A DNA stretch of 64,000 bases from Blattamonas nauphoetae (lineage: Eukaryota; Preaxostyla; Oxymonadida): assembly GCA_033064195.1 (NCBI GenBank), contig JARBJD010000237.1:53949-117948 (forward strand), in the 5' to 3' direction. Within the stretch, counting starts at the first letter, position 1, and every line of letters starts with the position of its first letter. Positions 50,071 to 61,769 of the stretch are shown piece by piece. Made by a program: the position numbers and the translations under genes. The notes below the pieces were generated by a model that was not told the DNA's origin, did not search any database, and saw only the letters and a program-made list of their open reading frames with translations.

Positions 50071-50532
50071 TTAAACTGACATGGACATTATCTTTCCCAG
50101 ATATCTATTTGCATTCCACATCTGTGGAAAAATAATCGAGAACTTGGGAGTGAACCTTAACTCGGAAATGAGATATCCAACAATTTCCACAACATCACGC
50201 ATCACCATCGTCTTTGTCGTGTTTTGTGTGCTGAATGTGAGTACCAGCACCATCCAGATCCATTCTATCAGACGAGTCAACAAAATTAGATTGTCCCTGA
50301 AATGGATAGGGTGATGTGAAATGATGCGAGGAAATGGAGATTCACTCTGAATCCAAACAAGAAAACAGAAAAGTCCCAGAAGATTCTCCAGACATGAGGA
50401 AAGCTTCCGTTCTTCACGTGCAGCTGTCCGATGACAAGTGCGTCGTGAATAAACCGAAGCGGAGTTGCTGAGGGAAGAAGAGATGCGAGATGACGACATG
50501 CGAAGTGAGTTGAGAGAGGGTGTGGGAATCAA
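50071..50532 (-). CDS. Possible small membrane protein, unrecognised
   Basis: Minus-strand text between 50532 and 50300 contains LRFIHDALVIGQLHVKNGSF then hydrophobic FLFGFRVNLHFLASF in one frame, and a further hydrophobic run (about 50300-50150) in another, so spliced membrane segments are possible. Joins are not certain. Confidence 0.25.
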   Translation of the reverse strand: MIPTPSLNSLRMSSSRISSSLSNSASVYSRRTCHRTAAREERKLSSCLENLLGLFCFLVWIQSESPFPRIISHHPIHFRDNLILLTRLIEWIWMVLVLTFSTQNTTKTMVMRDVVEIVGYLISELRFTPKFSIIFPQMWNANRYLGKIMSMSV

Positions 50533-50963
50533 GAGAGCGAGAATGATGAGTTAATGGGTGGGTGTGAATGACTAGAGAAGGACAACAAAGAAAGAGAGTG
50601 TTACTGTTGAAGACGAAAACGAAGAGATGGCGAGTGAATGGAATGAGAGAGGTTGATGACTAAGGATTCACATGAGAGAAAGAGAGTGCACGAGACATAA
50701 AAGTGGTGATGAAACGGGGAAGCTGAGAAAGGACTCAAAATGGGATGAAACGAATAATTGATCGACGTGGAAGGAGGAGGAGCAAAAAAGGATCACAAGA
50801 AAAGCAGAGGGTGTGTTTGAGAGTGAGAAAGGAGAAGAATGAAGTGTCTTCAATTCCAATCACACTCGCCATCTGTCCTCGGTACAATACGAACAAAGAA
50901 GGAACTGAAGAGGAGAGATTGTCTCAAATGACGATGGTGAGAAATGTGGGGAGAGTGCCTGGT

Positions 50964-51560
50964 CTATCCGACTTGTGCTTTAACCTCGTTCCGAGACTCT
51001 GCGATTCCTGATTCAGTTTTGTGTGACGACAGGAACTCCCCAACTTCAGTCAGCGTCGGTCGCTCTTTCGGATTCACTGACAGACAGCGCACCAACAGTG
51101 CCACGAACTCGTCGTTGTGCAGATCGGACAGATTGGGAGGAATGGCTGTCCCAGACTGCTTCTGAGCCACAATCGCATCCACTTCTCCATACGGAACAAG
51201 ACCAGTCTCAATTTCCCACAAGATCAGGCCAAGACTAAAAACTGCCGCTTTGTGCCCATCCACCTGTCCGGTTCCAGCTACCACTTCTGGCGCCTTCCAC
51301 CGCAGGCCGTCAACACCTGACTTCTCTCCTTCCACACCCATCGCGTGAGCGTTCTGTTGCTTCTGAGCAAACAGTGTGGCTTGTTCTGCTTCATTCGAGT
51401 TCATTTCGAGTTTCAGGTGAACATTCCCAGCCGAATCAAGAAGAATCCAGTGAGACGAGAGTCGTGTCAGCACCGCCCCTTCGGTAGGTGCATTCCAAAC
51501 CTTCGGCTTCTCTTCAGGGAGATCGGTCCGGGTAAGTTTGTAATGGGGCTCGGTCCACAT
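50964..51560 (-). pseudogene. TKL-type pseudokinase C-lobe, 5'-truncated tail of a surface protein
   Basis: The frame starts at 51560, directly against the retroelement, and ends at 50964 with KTESGIAESRNEVKAQVG. The C-lobe is clear: LRWKAPEVV, AAVFSLGLILWEIETGLVPY, CLSVNPKERPTL. The catalytic segment reads SSHWILLDSAGN with no HRD, so it was a pseudokinase. In oxymonads such domains commonly close beta-helix surface proteins; the N-lobe, membrane helix and extracellular part are missing here. Confidence 0.7.
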
Positions 51561-51569
51561 TGATCAAAC

Positions 51570-52781
51570 ATGACGGCGAACACTTCCGATCTTTTATCTC
51601 CTCCTGCTCCTCCCACAGCTCCAACGATACCACGTGAAGTGCTTGCACAAATTACCGAGAACCTCCAGGCGGAATTCCCAGATCTCTTCAGGCGCCAAAC
51701 ACCTGCGGCGAACTCGCCTAATCGAACCATGTCCTCGTATCCGCCGACACCACGCTCCTCCTCAGCCTCATCGGCACGCACTCATCATCATCCGCCAATT
51801 AAAAAGTCCAAGAGACAATGCGCTGATGATTCCCCTTCGCGCAACTCAACGTCATATTCTGACTTCGATTCGGACGATTCAAGCGAGCGAGTCTTTCACT
51901 ATCATCCCCACTCACCACGACATCGTGCAAGAGAACCGAATCTTTCGCAATCAGATAGGGATACTGGCAGGAGGAGACCACACCGATCGACCTCTCCCAA
52001 ACGTCATCGCAACCACTCACAACGCTCAGGAGTGACAGATAAAGCTTCAAAGAGGTCTTCGCGTTCGAAACACAAATTTAAGGAAGCCGCATACCGCTGG
52101 GATCATGTTCTTGATTTCGACCTTCCCCCGCCCCCAGAGTTTCCAGCTATCTTGCAAGCGAAACTTGAGAGAAGGTGCAAGGGGTTCGATTTCAGGTGGT
52201 CGGATACATTGCTGACACCCCACTTTCGACAAGAGCTGGCAATCGCATCCAACCATATGCATGCAACGATGGGTATATCCACGCAGCTCGCAGATGTCCC
52301 AGGCAAGATGACAGAAGCGCAGCGGCTCCAAGACGATATCCTCAAGCAGTCGACTATGTCGGGGCTCACCACCATTGCCTTATTGGGCGATATCTACAAG
52401 ACACAATACGAGCTGGACGAAAAGTCACCTCTCCTCCCGAAGCTCATCGACACGATGCTATCAGCCGCTGATGCTACCTCCCGCGCTCACCAGGCTCGTT
52501 TCGTTTACGTCACTGACCTGAAGCTAATGTACAGCAAGATGGGTATTCAGCAGCCCCTAGGGGAGGAGCTCATCACCAGAGAGCTCCCTCCTCCCCCTCC
52601 ACCAATGCAGCTCAACCAGACGCATTTTGATCGCACGGTACAGATGCTTGCCCCACAGTCCTTGTCACAGATGCACTCGGCGAGCAATTTCTCATCTCGA
52701 GGGGGTCAGGGCCGGACCCCCGCCAAATCTTTCGGCTCGGGAGCGGGCAACAACAGGAACAGGAGGTTCGGTCGCAACTAG
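51570..52781 (+). CDS. Retroelement ORF1 (gag-like)
   Basis: 403 residues. The N-terminal half is disordered, rich in Ser, Arg and His (KRHRNHSQRSG). The C-terminal half is helical (LQAKLERRCKGFDFRWSDTL onward), followed by proline runs and a Gly/Arg/Asn-rich end that could bind nucleic acid. No zinc knuckle is seen. Its TAG overlaps the start of the RT frame, so the RT may be made by frameshifting or by reinitiation. Confidence 0.65.
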   Translation: MTANTSDLLSPPAPPTAPTIPREVLAQITENLQAEFPDLFRRQTPAANSPNRTMSSYPPTPRSSSASSARTHHHPPIKKSKRQCADDSPSRNSTSYSDFDSDDSSERVFHYHPHSPRHRAREPNLSQSDRDTGRRRPHRSTSPKRHRNHSQRSGVTDKASKRSSRSKHKFKEAAYRWDHVLDFDLPPPPEFPAILQAKLERRCKGFDFRWSDTLLTPHFRQELAIASNHMHATMGISTQLADVPGKMTEAQRLQDDILKQSTMSGLTTIALLGDIYKTQYELDEKSPLLPKLIDTMLSAADATSRAHQARFVYVTDLKLMYSKMGIQQPLGEELITRELPPPPPPMQLNQTHFDRTVQMLAPQSLSQMHSASNFSSRGGQGRTPAKSFGSGAGNNRNRRFGRN

Positions 52782-53236
52782 TGGGAAAGGAGAAGATAAC
52801 AGGAAGATTGAAGGACAGACTACATCTCTGGGAAGCTATTGGTGGGAAGACTTTGGTAGATTCTGGAGCACTATGGGAATGGATGGACAAGGACTCCCCG
52901 TCTCGCCTTCGGCTGCTCCCTCATGCTCCACCGTTCAAGGGCACTCCACAGGAGATGGACGCTTACGCAGCCCTCCTGCAGGAGGAAGTGGAAATCGGAG
53001 CAGTGTCGGAGGTACAGCCGTCAACAGCCTCTCTGATCCTGCCAACGTTCCTCGTCGCGAAGAAGGGAGGCAAACATCGGAAGGTGATCGATGCCTCGAG
53101 ACTCAACAGGGAAATCAAGACGGATCATTTCAAGATGGAAAGCGTCCAAACGGCCTTTCCGCTGATCGAGGAGAACAGCTGGATGACAACAATAGACATA
53201 CAGTCAGCTTATCTTCATATGGGACAATATTTTTGA
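52781..53236 (+). CDS. Reverse transcriptase, N-terminal part (truncated)
   Basis: About 150 residues with fingers-type motifs: GRLKDRLHLWEAIGG, FLVAKKGGKHRKVIDASRLN, HFKMESVQTAFPLI and TTIDIQSAYLHM, the last with the first catalytic Asp region. The KME and YLHM forms are typical of DIRS/Ngaro and related elements. The frame stops right after, before the YxDD box, so the protein is cut off. Confidence 0.75.
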   Translation: MGKEKITGRLKDRLHLWEAIGGKTLVDSGALWEWMDKDSPSRLRLLPHAPPFKGTPQEMDAYAALLQEEVEIGAVSEVQPSTASLILPTFLVAKKGGKHRKVIDASRLNREIKTDHFKMESVQTAFPLIEENSWMTTIDIQSAYLHMGQYF

Positions 53237-53977
53237 CATCATCGTTCAAAACCTAGAATGGACAATTTCTCAAAATCCGTAAATCCTTCACCAATTGAGA
53301 TGATATGTATTCTTTAATTGAGATTCTTGAAGTTTTGATCTCCAAGACTGCTCAACTTTCCGATGTGGTGTGATCGAACCATAATTGTGATATTCTGTCA
53401 GAGATTTTCTGAAAAGGGCGTTTTCCGATTTCGCTGTCTGTCTACTGCAGTTTTGTCATGAATAAAATTGCCATCAGTATTTTGGATACAGTATGTTCTC
53501 TCTATTTTGTCATCTCACATCAATCTAACATATTTGGCTTCTCCGTCGTTTTTTCGCGTTGTTCCTCCTCTATCTCACCTGTATGCTCATTTTTTCTTTC
53601 TTCTATCTCTCTCTCCCAGCAAGACATCCTCACAGTGCTCAACACTTTCTCCTTCCAACGTCCCTTCCCTCAGCTGAGAAAAGCTCAGTGCTTCCCCCCA
53701 TCACAGGCTGTGAAGAAAAGAAGTGAGATAAAACTCGGTGTGCTCTGCCCTCTAATCTTTGCATCTCTTTGAACATCTCTCAGTCAGCATATCTGCATCC
53801 TCGTTGACCAAGCACCCCTCCCACACGTCTTCACTCCTCTCTCGCCCAACCTCGCCTTCCCCCTGCCATCAGAGGTTCGATCTTTCCCTCTCCATCATTT
53901 TTCCTTCCCTCATTGTAGCTTTTCCGTTCGATCATTTCACGTGATGGAAACTTCGCCTGTGTTGTCATTTCCACGGG
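53237..53977. other. No gene seen between retroelement and acyltransferase
   Basis: Pyrimidine-rich text with no clear frame. The N-terminal exons expected for the acyltransferase gene (with the PGxxGS oxyanion motif) were not found here. Confidence 0.4.
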
Positions 53978-55926
53978 ATGGATGAAGAACATCAGACAAA
54001 CGTTCAACACAACAGCCATGACCAATCTGACAGTACCCATTTCAACGTTCATGTGAAAGACTTCGGCAGATTGTTTGTGTGCCTCTACCCACTTTTCATC
54101 CCCTCATCCTCCATCACTGTCTTCCATTCCTCCCAACTTCTCCTTCACTCTCATTTCTGTTCCTATAGGGCGTCAATTTCCTCAACAGCTGACTGGACAA
54201 ACTCACGAGAGCTCTTTCCAAAGCAGGCTATGTCGAGCGGAAGTATCAGAACGCTGCCCCTGTGTGTCCCTCAATCTCTCTCATTCTTTCTTTTCTTCAT
54301 ACTTCTTTTCTCGTCTAGGTTAGTATGATTGGAGACTCGTCAATGTCAACGACAACCCAACCTTTCCGTCTGACAAAGATCTCAAAACGCTAGTCGAACC
54401 CGCCTTCCGCGCGTGTGTCCCCCTCTTCCCCATTCCTCACAGTAACAACAACAAGAAGGTCGTGCTGTGCGGGCACAGTACAGATGACATTATCACCTAC
54501 CGCTTTCTGACAAGTAGCGTCGTAGACCAGTCCTGGATAGACACATACATCTTTGCTGTCATCACTTCGGGTGCTCCTTCGGTGGTGCTCCAATGGCGGA
54601 TGGGTTTTCAGCGTCACCACGAAAGTGACTGTTCTCATGGGTATGCTGGGAGAGCTGAGCCTTCTTTAGGTATTATTGATGATTCACACCATTTTTCTGT
54701 TGTACTCGTTCATTCTTTGTCGTTCTTTCCATCGCAGGTAGGAGCATCCACAATCAGTACTCTGACGCAAGATTGCGCCTGTCTGCACTGGATGATCCCC
54801 AACAAGAACACCTTCGACGACGACTGCGTCGTTGTCCGGCTCAAAAGTGTGCTTTCCACTTCATCCTTCATCTTATTGACCATTTTCGTTCACATCTTCA
54901 AATCACCCACAATCCTCTCCCCGTCTCTCCTCTGTCATCTCCTCCCTTCCCCCACTCTCTCCTTCTCTAACTCTCCCATCTCTCCCATCTTGCAAAGGTG
55001 ACAATGTGTGCAAAATCTTAATGAAGAACATGACGTGGACTGACAACCAGGCAGGCAAGGCCTGTGTGAAGACAGCCGTCCAACGCACACGAAACAACAC
55101 CGACCAGCCTCTCGTCCTACCGAAGGTGATGACACACGTGATGTACTCGATTGGTCTGTATTCCTCCTGTTTCTGCCATTCCCATGCTCTCTCCATCATT
55201 CTCCGTTTATCTTGCCTTTTCTGCCCATCATTCGTGTTTCCTTCTTTTCTGATCTTCTTCATCGTCGTTAGGTATCAATGCCACTGCCGGTGTGATTCTG
55301 AATGCAACCAGTCAGCGCTGGTCGTCAGACACGCATTCTGATTACTACATGGATGGTGATGGCACAGTTCCGACTGTTTCACTCAGTAGTGTGTCTCTTT
55401 CCCGATCCATCTCTCTCTGTGCCCTTTCTTGCCATTCTTCTTGCTCTCCCTTCCCTCGCCTTATTCTCCCCTCTTTTCTCGTCCTTCGCAGTCACCCCAC
55501 TGGTGGAGAGACACCTCGCTCGTTTAGTTCCACACATACCGTGGCTGTGACCACATAGGCATTCTTCAAGATGCCGTCCCCATTGCCCGTATTTTGGACA
55601 TCATTGCCCAGGCAACTGCCGAGGAAATGGAATATGATGACTCACTCAACCCTCCCGACTTTTTTAGCCGTCTATGTTCTTTCACCACACCTTTATCCTA
55701 CTGCCTTTACCATTCTGTACTTACAGAGAGTTCCATGCTTTTACTAAATACTGGACCGACATGGTGTCTAGACTATTGTGGAGAGACGTATCTTGATTCT
55801 ATCCAGAGTCATCGAATCCTAATACTCCGTCATGAGGGCCGATCCATTCTCATCCTCCGTGTCATCCTCCATCTACTCATGGATAATACCTCCAACCAAA
55901 GCGAAAGCCAAAGTAGCTGCTGCTAA
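53978..55926 (+). pseudogene. LCAT/PDAT-family acyltransferase or phospholipase, 5' end damaged
   Basis: Exons 54324-54669, 54742-54846, 54998-55153, 55272-55390 and 55528-55926 join in frame. Upstream, an exon ending at 54261 reads LDKLTRALSKAGYVERKY and joins as AAP to YDWR. Family marks: GHSTDD with the nucleophile Ser (GHSMG is usual), SGAP, LHWMIPN, DGDGTVPTVSL with the Asp, and DHIGIL with the His. These enzymes move or remove acyl chains on lipids. Damage: a TGA lies in frame just before LDKLT (54184-54186), where the text reads GVNFLNS then stop, and the exon before it (VHVKDFGR, to 54072) does not join in phase. The first ~100 residues of the family are missing. So either a decayed gene or an error-rich stretch. 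Confidence 0.65.
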
Positions 55927-56170
55927 TCAGGCTAAACTAAAGACTTCTACGGCACCGAAGACAAAATAGAAGACGCAAGGATCCACCCCAGTCACATCAC
56001 TACATCGCACTCCGTCACACCCGAATGTCTCAGTGAAACGAAGTCATGCTCTTGGCCCAGCGGACCAGGTCAAACAAGCTCTCTCAGCACAATCGACGCT
56101 GCCACCGTTGAGTTCGAACATCAAGACTCTCCAAATGTTGCTGCCAATCAATGAAAAATAGGAGACGTCC

Positions 56171-56776
56171 ATGCATAGTGTTGTTGAGGAAACATTCGTT
56201 TCGATATGTGACTTGTCTCAAGGAACAACTGACGAAAAGATTCACCTCGTCAAACCACCCACTCTCCCTGTCCTCATCTGCTTGCTTGAACACCCTAACA
56301 TGGACATCACACATGAATTCGTCACAACGTTGCACAATATTATCCTCGCTGGCGCCCTGATGATACCGGACAACGAATCACACACAGTTTTGACAAAAGG
56401 AAGATTCTGGAAATTTACCAAGAATTTTACAGTCGTGAACGAGGAAGGCTTTTGAGGACAGTAAACGTACAGCTGCGAATACGCTGTGCGTTCTTCACAG
56501 AATGAAATTGCTGGACGATGAGTTCAAGCCGATCATCGCCACGCTTTCCGCTGAAATTGCAAACGGAGAAGATAATAAGAAATCCTACGCGCTTCAAGCA
56601 GTCCCATCTCTGACTGACATCACTGGTCTACATTTATTCATTCCTCCTCATTCAATCACAATCTCTCACTGTTTCTTCGTTGAAAACCACCGGCTCTTCT
56701 TGACGCGAGTATTTTGCAGCAAAGACAATCAAACACTCAGACGAAACGTGTTCAATTCCATCTTCGGCCTCAACTG
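56171..56776 (+). pseudogene. ARM-repeat (importin-alpha-like) fragment with frameshift
   Basis: Frame one (56171-56455) reads LPVLICLLEHPNMDITHEF, an ARM unit like those of importin alpha. Frame two, open from about 56446 to the stop at 56776, reads AFEDSKRTAANTLCVLHRM and SYALQAVPSLTDITG. One base near 56445 would join them. The length is far below that of a full ARM protein. Confidence 0.45.
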
Positions 56777-57780
56777 AGTTTCGGATTACGTTTAGCAACG
56801 ATTTTGCCACTCAGACAGTTTCTCCATCATTGCTGTCAATCGACGCCCACTCGCTCCCACCTCCTCGCTTTCTAACTTATCTCCACCCACCAGTCACTTT
56901 ACACAACCCTGAAACTCTCTGCTTTGCCTCCATCGCAGACAAGTGTTGTCCAGTCGTCGAATGAGATTCAAGTCAAGTGAACTCTATTCTTCTTTTATTG
57001 GCAAAACACCACTCCTCCTCATCTTCACGTACCTCTTTCCCAACCTCACCGTTTCTGTCGCTGTGATTCAGCCAGGCTCATCACTTCCTTTCGTTTCTCA
57101 AACTCCACAACATCTGAAGATAAACACACAACGATCACTTTTACATCGCTTGGTGAATGCTACTTTCATGTTTCACCACTTTGGGAGTTCTGAACAACGA
57201 CACTTTTCATTTTTCATTGGAATCCAACTTAGCGTAACTTGGGATGATTCGTTCATATGGAATGACCAATAAGTGATCAAGATGACCAGCAATGAAGTGA
57301 AAGTACGGCAAATTCCCGGATACATTACGATCGTGCTCGTTCAATCAGTCCTCATTCCAATTCTGTCCTCCAGTTGGCGGATGGTTACCATTTCCGTGAA
57401 AATGAAGCCAGAAGCTATGGGGAAGGTTTTCACGGGCGGTATCATCACAAATTCTCCTCACCACATTGAAATTGTGTCTGATCGTTCTCTCCCCTCTGGG
57501 TTATCCAATCCACCTTTAAACGACCGGAAAATGAAGCTTAAATGTCGCAGACCCTCAATAGATCATGAAGGTGTTCTCTTGATCTGTAGATCCATTTTAC
57601 GGCCCTGCCAACGAGATCAAGTAATTTCAGCTCATTTCGTCAATTTTGTCATTGATTTAATTTTATGAAAACTATCGAGGAGAAAAAAAGATCGATGGTG
57701 AAGTTTTATGAGAGAGGAATGTGCGCTAGAAACGAAAAGAACGAAGATAGCGTCAGATTCTGAGTTTATCCAGAAGGATC
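56777..57780. other. No gene seen
   Basis: Short frames on the plus strand at about 56943-57272 and 57273-57668 have no family features and no clear joins. Confidence 0.4.
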
Positions 57781-58303
57781 GAGTCATTCATCGAGGAGGA
57801 GAAGGAGCATGATGTGATTTGGAGGGATTCTGCGAACGAGAGAGATGAAAAGAGCAGGGTGTTCGCGTTCGCTGTGTTCTTTCCATCCTCCTCCCAATAA
57901 CCATCAGCAGACATATCCTTGGGAACGAACGAACTGGAAACTGAGACAGTACTTCGATGGAGAACTCTACGATCATTTCCTTCACCAGAACTGGTCTTCT
58001 TCAGTAAGGTTGCGCAGTACAGATGACATAAACAGCCGGTAGAAGATATTCATCAACGTGAGGGATGGAAGACGGCGTGGAGCGATGGCAGACAAGACTG
58101 CTCACTGTTGACGATAAGCTATCGTCTTGCAGCTGATGAAAATGAGGAGTTCATTGTTCTTCACTTTCTGCTCTGAGGACGATGAAGAGCGGTGGAGAGT
58201 AAGAGTGGAGGACAGGAGATAAGGTGAGCTGCCAGGAAGTTTAACAGCATGGGGAGTCCGTCAGAGCAGGCGACACAGTTGCTGCAGTTGGCGAGTCGCA
58301 TTG

Positions 58304-61130
58304 TCATTCAGTGCATGAGGGGAGATATGATAGCTGCTTTCTCTCTATTTCCTGTCTCTTCCTCTCCTTTTCTTCTTCTTCCATCTGCATCTGCTTATCC
58401 TCTCGCTCTCTCTTCACTTTCATAATCTCCCGCCTTGCCCTTTCGATTTGATCCTTTGGTTTCGGTGGGAATGGATTGGCTTCTTCTCGCTCCTTACTCG
58501 CTTGAGCCCTCGCTCGCACGATATGCTTGAGCTGTTACTCAAGTTGATCCTCCCTCTTCTTCTCTTCCTTCCTCCACCTCTTCTCCCACACTCATCCGTG
58601 TTGTTTCAGATGACTGTTCAAAAGCATTGATTTCTCGCCAGCTGTGACAAATAGCGGCTCGATGCTGAACTCGTCGAATCCAACCACTGACATCTCGAAC
58701 GCGTTTGGTGCCCGTTTAGTCTCGTCCAAGCCAGTCGAGCAGAGGAGGAAGAAGACGACGATCAGCTCGGATTGGGCGTTGTCGACGATGCGAGTGGGAT
58801 TCAGAGTGACAAGCTTGATAGTTCTTGTCTTCATCTCTTTTCGGATGAACGAGAGGAGACTGTCGATCATGAATTTGACAACGACCTTCTTCCTCTCCTT
58901 TTCTCCTCGTTCATCACTCTTTCCACTCCGACTTCATTCCAACCAGTGAGTTCACAATAACAAGTCCGATATGTTGTGTCATCAGCTCAAACTCATTCTG
59001 CTTCCCTCCCTTCCTCTCATTCTCCATCCACCCACCCAAAACACAATGGTGTCCACCAAATCCCAAACATGCGAATACGAGTGCCACTCAGCATCGAAAT
59101 CTGGTGGAGACTGGACATTGTGGTTGGAGTGACAAGGAGTGTGGTGTGAGGTGTCTGTATGAATAGGAGAGGAGAGGGTGCTTTGTGGAGAGAGGCGAAG
59201 ACCCGGGAGTGTGTTGGGAAGACGGACACTCCTGATTCTGTTCCATTTCGTCTGGTTGAGCAGTTGCGTCTTCGTCTTCCTTCGCTTCTGGTTCACCACC
59301 ATCTGTCTTTTGTTCTTTTCCTCCTTCCTGCGGGGGTGGATCTTTCTCCGCTTATCCTTTGCCTGTCGCTGTTTCCTCTTCAGTCTTCGTTTGAAACTCT
59401 TCGATTATCCCTCCCCTTCTTGTTCTTGTTGTTGTGGCTCTTCTTTCGCCCTCTCCCCCTCTCCACTTGCCTCTTCCTCTCCATCTTCCTTCTCCTCCCA
59501 TTCTCCCTCCTCAACCATGAACACATCGGTTCCTTCCATCCTGCCCGGATTTCCATCCGTCAGGAATGATTGGAATAGTTCGTTGTCGTCATCAGCTTGT
59601 TCTTTGGCTCGTCTTGTTCAGCGGCTGGTTTGGAATTCTGTGCTTCTGTTTCGCCATCTTCTCTTCAAACGCACTTACGCTCTTCCTTGTCTCTCGTCGC
59701 TTTCTGGTCGACAACACACCAACTGCCTTCACCTGATTCCTGGTTGAACTGGGTACAGCCACGTGGGTGTTGGTGAGGAGGGAGGAGAGTGTGAGAACAC
59801 ACAAATCAACGTCTCCTGCCCCACACACTTTGTTCGCCAATCTCCGTTGCAGATGAGTGGAGAAGGGCAGAAGAGGAAGACTTGGGTGGCAGTGAGCAGC
59901 GAGTCTAAAAGATGGGAGGGTGCAGAAACGCCTTCTTTCCGTCGAGGAGAGTGTGTGCGAGGTCAAACAACCACTTCAGCTTCGGGTTGATGTTGGGCAC
60001 GTCGGAAAAGAGACAAGAAACTGGAAGAGGAGTGAAAGGCGGGATCCTTTGTATGGAGGAGAGAGTAGAAGATGTGGACGAAAGACTTGATTCCAGTCAA
60101 GGTCAGTTGCCAATTTTGAAGCAGAGACACAAATCTGAGCAATGACACGAACGAAGAAACTGTTGTGGGTTCCCTTTCGACAAGTGAAGCGAATACAGTC
60201 CAAAGGTGCAGGAGGAACGAAATAGATCGTTGCAGAAGCGGAACAGATAGTACGAAGAGCGATTCATATTTCTCCGGGATGCCGTCGAGTGTAAGAGATG
60301 ATTGGATAGCCGTTGACACAAGTTTGTGTGTATGTTCTTCTGTCTTTTTCAACCACTTTCAGAAGGGTACTGGTGACTTCAGAGAGGGAGGTCGGCTTGA
60401 ATGAGCGGTGGAAAGGCTAATTCCGATCCATCAAGTCTGGTCCTTCGTTGAACTCGCTCGACGACAGCCAAGATCGCTTCATTCACCCGGATGAAGTCCT
60501 CCCATCTGTTTTCGAACAATAGTCCAGAGAAAGAGGCAAAACGTGAACATTAGGAGCTTGCCTCAGGCTGACCAAAAGTGTCGTGAAATCTGGAGCCAAC
60601 GTTGGTCGTAGAGATCTTTGGGTGAGGAGGATGGAGAGGAACGAGTTGTTGTTTAGTAGGTCAGTTTTGTAAGTTTTAGCTGGTTCGGGTCAAGGCCAGT
60701 GAACCACTACCACAACACGGCCGAGTGAGGTGAGAACGAAAGAACAGGAAGCTTGACGCTGTCTGATCTTGATTGATAGCCACTAGTTGTATTAATTGTT
60801 CGAAGACATCGTTTGTTTTGTCGAGCTCGAGCATAGACTCGAAAATGTGATCTGACCAGCTGATGAATACCTGCGACGATGTCGGAGGAGTTCGTGATGC
60901 TGAGAGTGAGAATTTGAGCGATAAATGAGATGGTAGTGCTGTCATCTCCACATAGTTTGACAATTTCTTCCGAGTGGTTGAGAAAGAGTATGGAGGAAGA
61001 GATGGAGTGGGTTTAGTATTGTTCTTCGTCTACAAACTCAAACAGGAGTTGGAGCTCAAATGGCTTGAATGTGAGCAGTTCTACCACTTCCTGTGTTTGT
61101 AAGCCGAAAGAGTATTCGAACATCAAGACG
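58304..61130 (-). other. Possible large decayed or multi-exon gene, unrecognised
   Basis: Minus-strand pieces with protein-like text occur in one direction: about 61130-61000 (FEYSFGLQTQEVVELLTFKP), 60970-60870 (KLCGDDSTTISFIAQILTL), 60352-59963 (LVSTAIQSSLTLDGIPEKYE), 59650-59400 (FLTDGNPGRMEGTDVFMVEE, then very acidic), 58870-58592 (FEMSVVGFDEFSIEPLF) and 58519-58304 (a coiled coil, KDQIERARREIMKVKRE). The order helical repeats, acidic stretch, coiled coil suggests one large protein, but frames shift (for example near 59600) and no family was recognised. Confidence 0.35.
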
Positions 61131-61769
61131 AGAAGATCAGGTGATGTTTGTGCGTGACTGAGAGTTTGTGAGTCCAAAAGGGCCGGTTTGGGGAATTCGA
61201 ATGTTTGAATGGCTGAATGGACTTTTGGGGAGTTTTGTTTGTGAAATTGATGAATGGAGTGAGATGAGGAGTCCTTCCACTGGTTCTTCTTCTGAACGAA
61301 GGAAATGGAGTGAAAATGGGAAGGAGGGAAAATAACAAACGCGAATAAGAGAGCTGGTCAATCATTTCAGAGATGATCGATCCAAAAGTCAGCAGAGAGT
61401 TTGGCAAGGGGTTTGATGGTATTTTATATCGCTAGGCGTGATTGGTTTCTGACAATGTTTAAATTTGTCAAAAGACTGCCTCAAATGCGAATATTTCCGA
61501 TTCTTAGAGAGGAATTGGCAGAGTGTGGAGTCCGATAGAGTCGAGATTGTCTGTTTGGGAGTGGAAGGCGACATTCAAATCACAAACAGGAGAATCTGCA
61601 AGGCGTGTGTGGAGGGCGACTGACACTCGTCGAGGAGGGTGGATTGGGCATGTTTTGACGGACGGGAGAAGGAGAGTTCACGCCGGTGATGTGGCAATGC
61701 TGGTGGAACATAAATTGGTGCGGTCAACGTTTGATGATGCCAATGACGCCATTTGTGGAGAAGTGGAGG

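Larger units (their letters stand above)
51561..53236 (+). mobile_element. DIRS/Ngaro-like retroelement fragment
   Basis: Holds ORF1 (51570-52781) and the start of a reverse transcriptase (52781-53236). The rest of the RT, RNase H and any tyrosine recombinase are missing, and no terminal repeats were found. Its left edge meets the truncated TKL pseudokinase. Confidence 0.75.

Noticed and set aside
57273-57668. 131-residue plus frame as a gene
   Set aside because: No family features, no splice support, and composition close to that of neighbouring non-coding text.
59159-59747. Leu/Ser/Phe-rich plus-strand frames
   Set aside because: They mirror an acidic minus-strand segment (FLTDGNPGRMEG, then Glu-rich).
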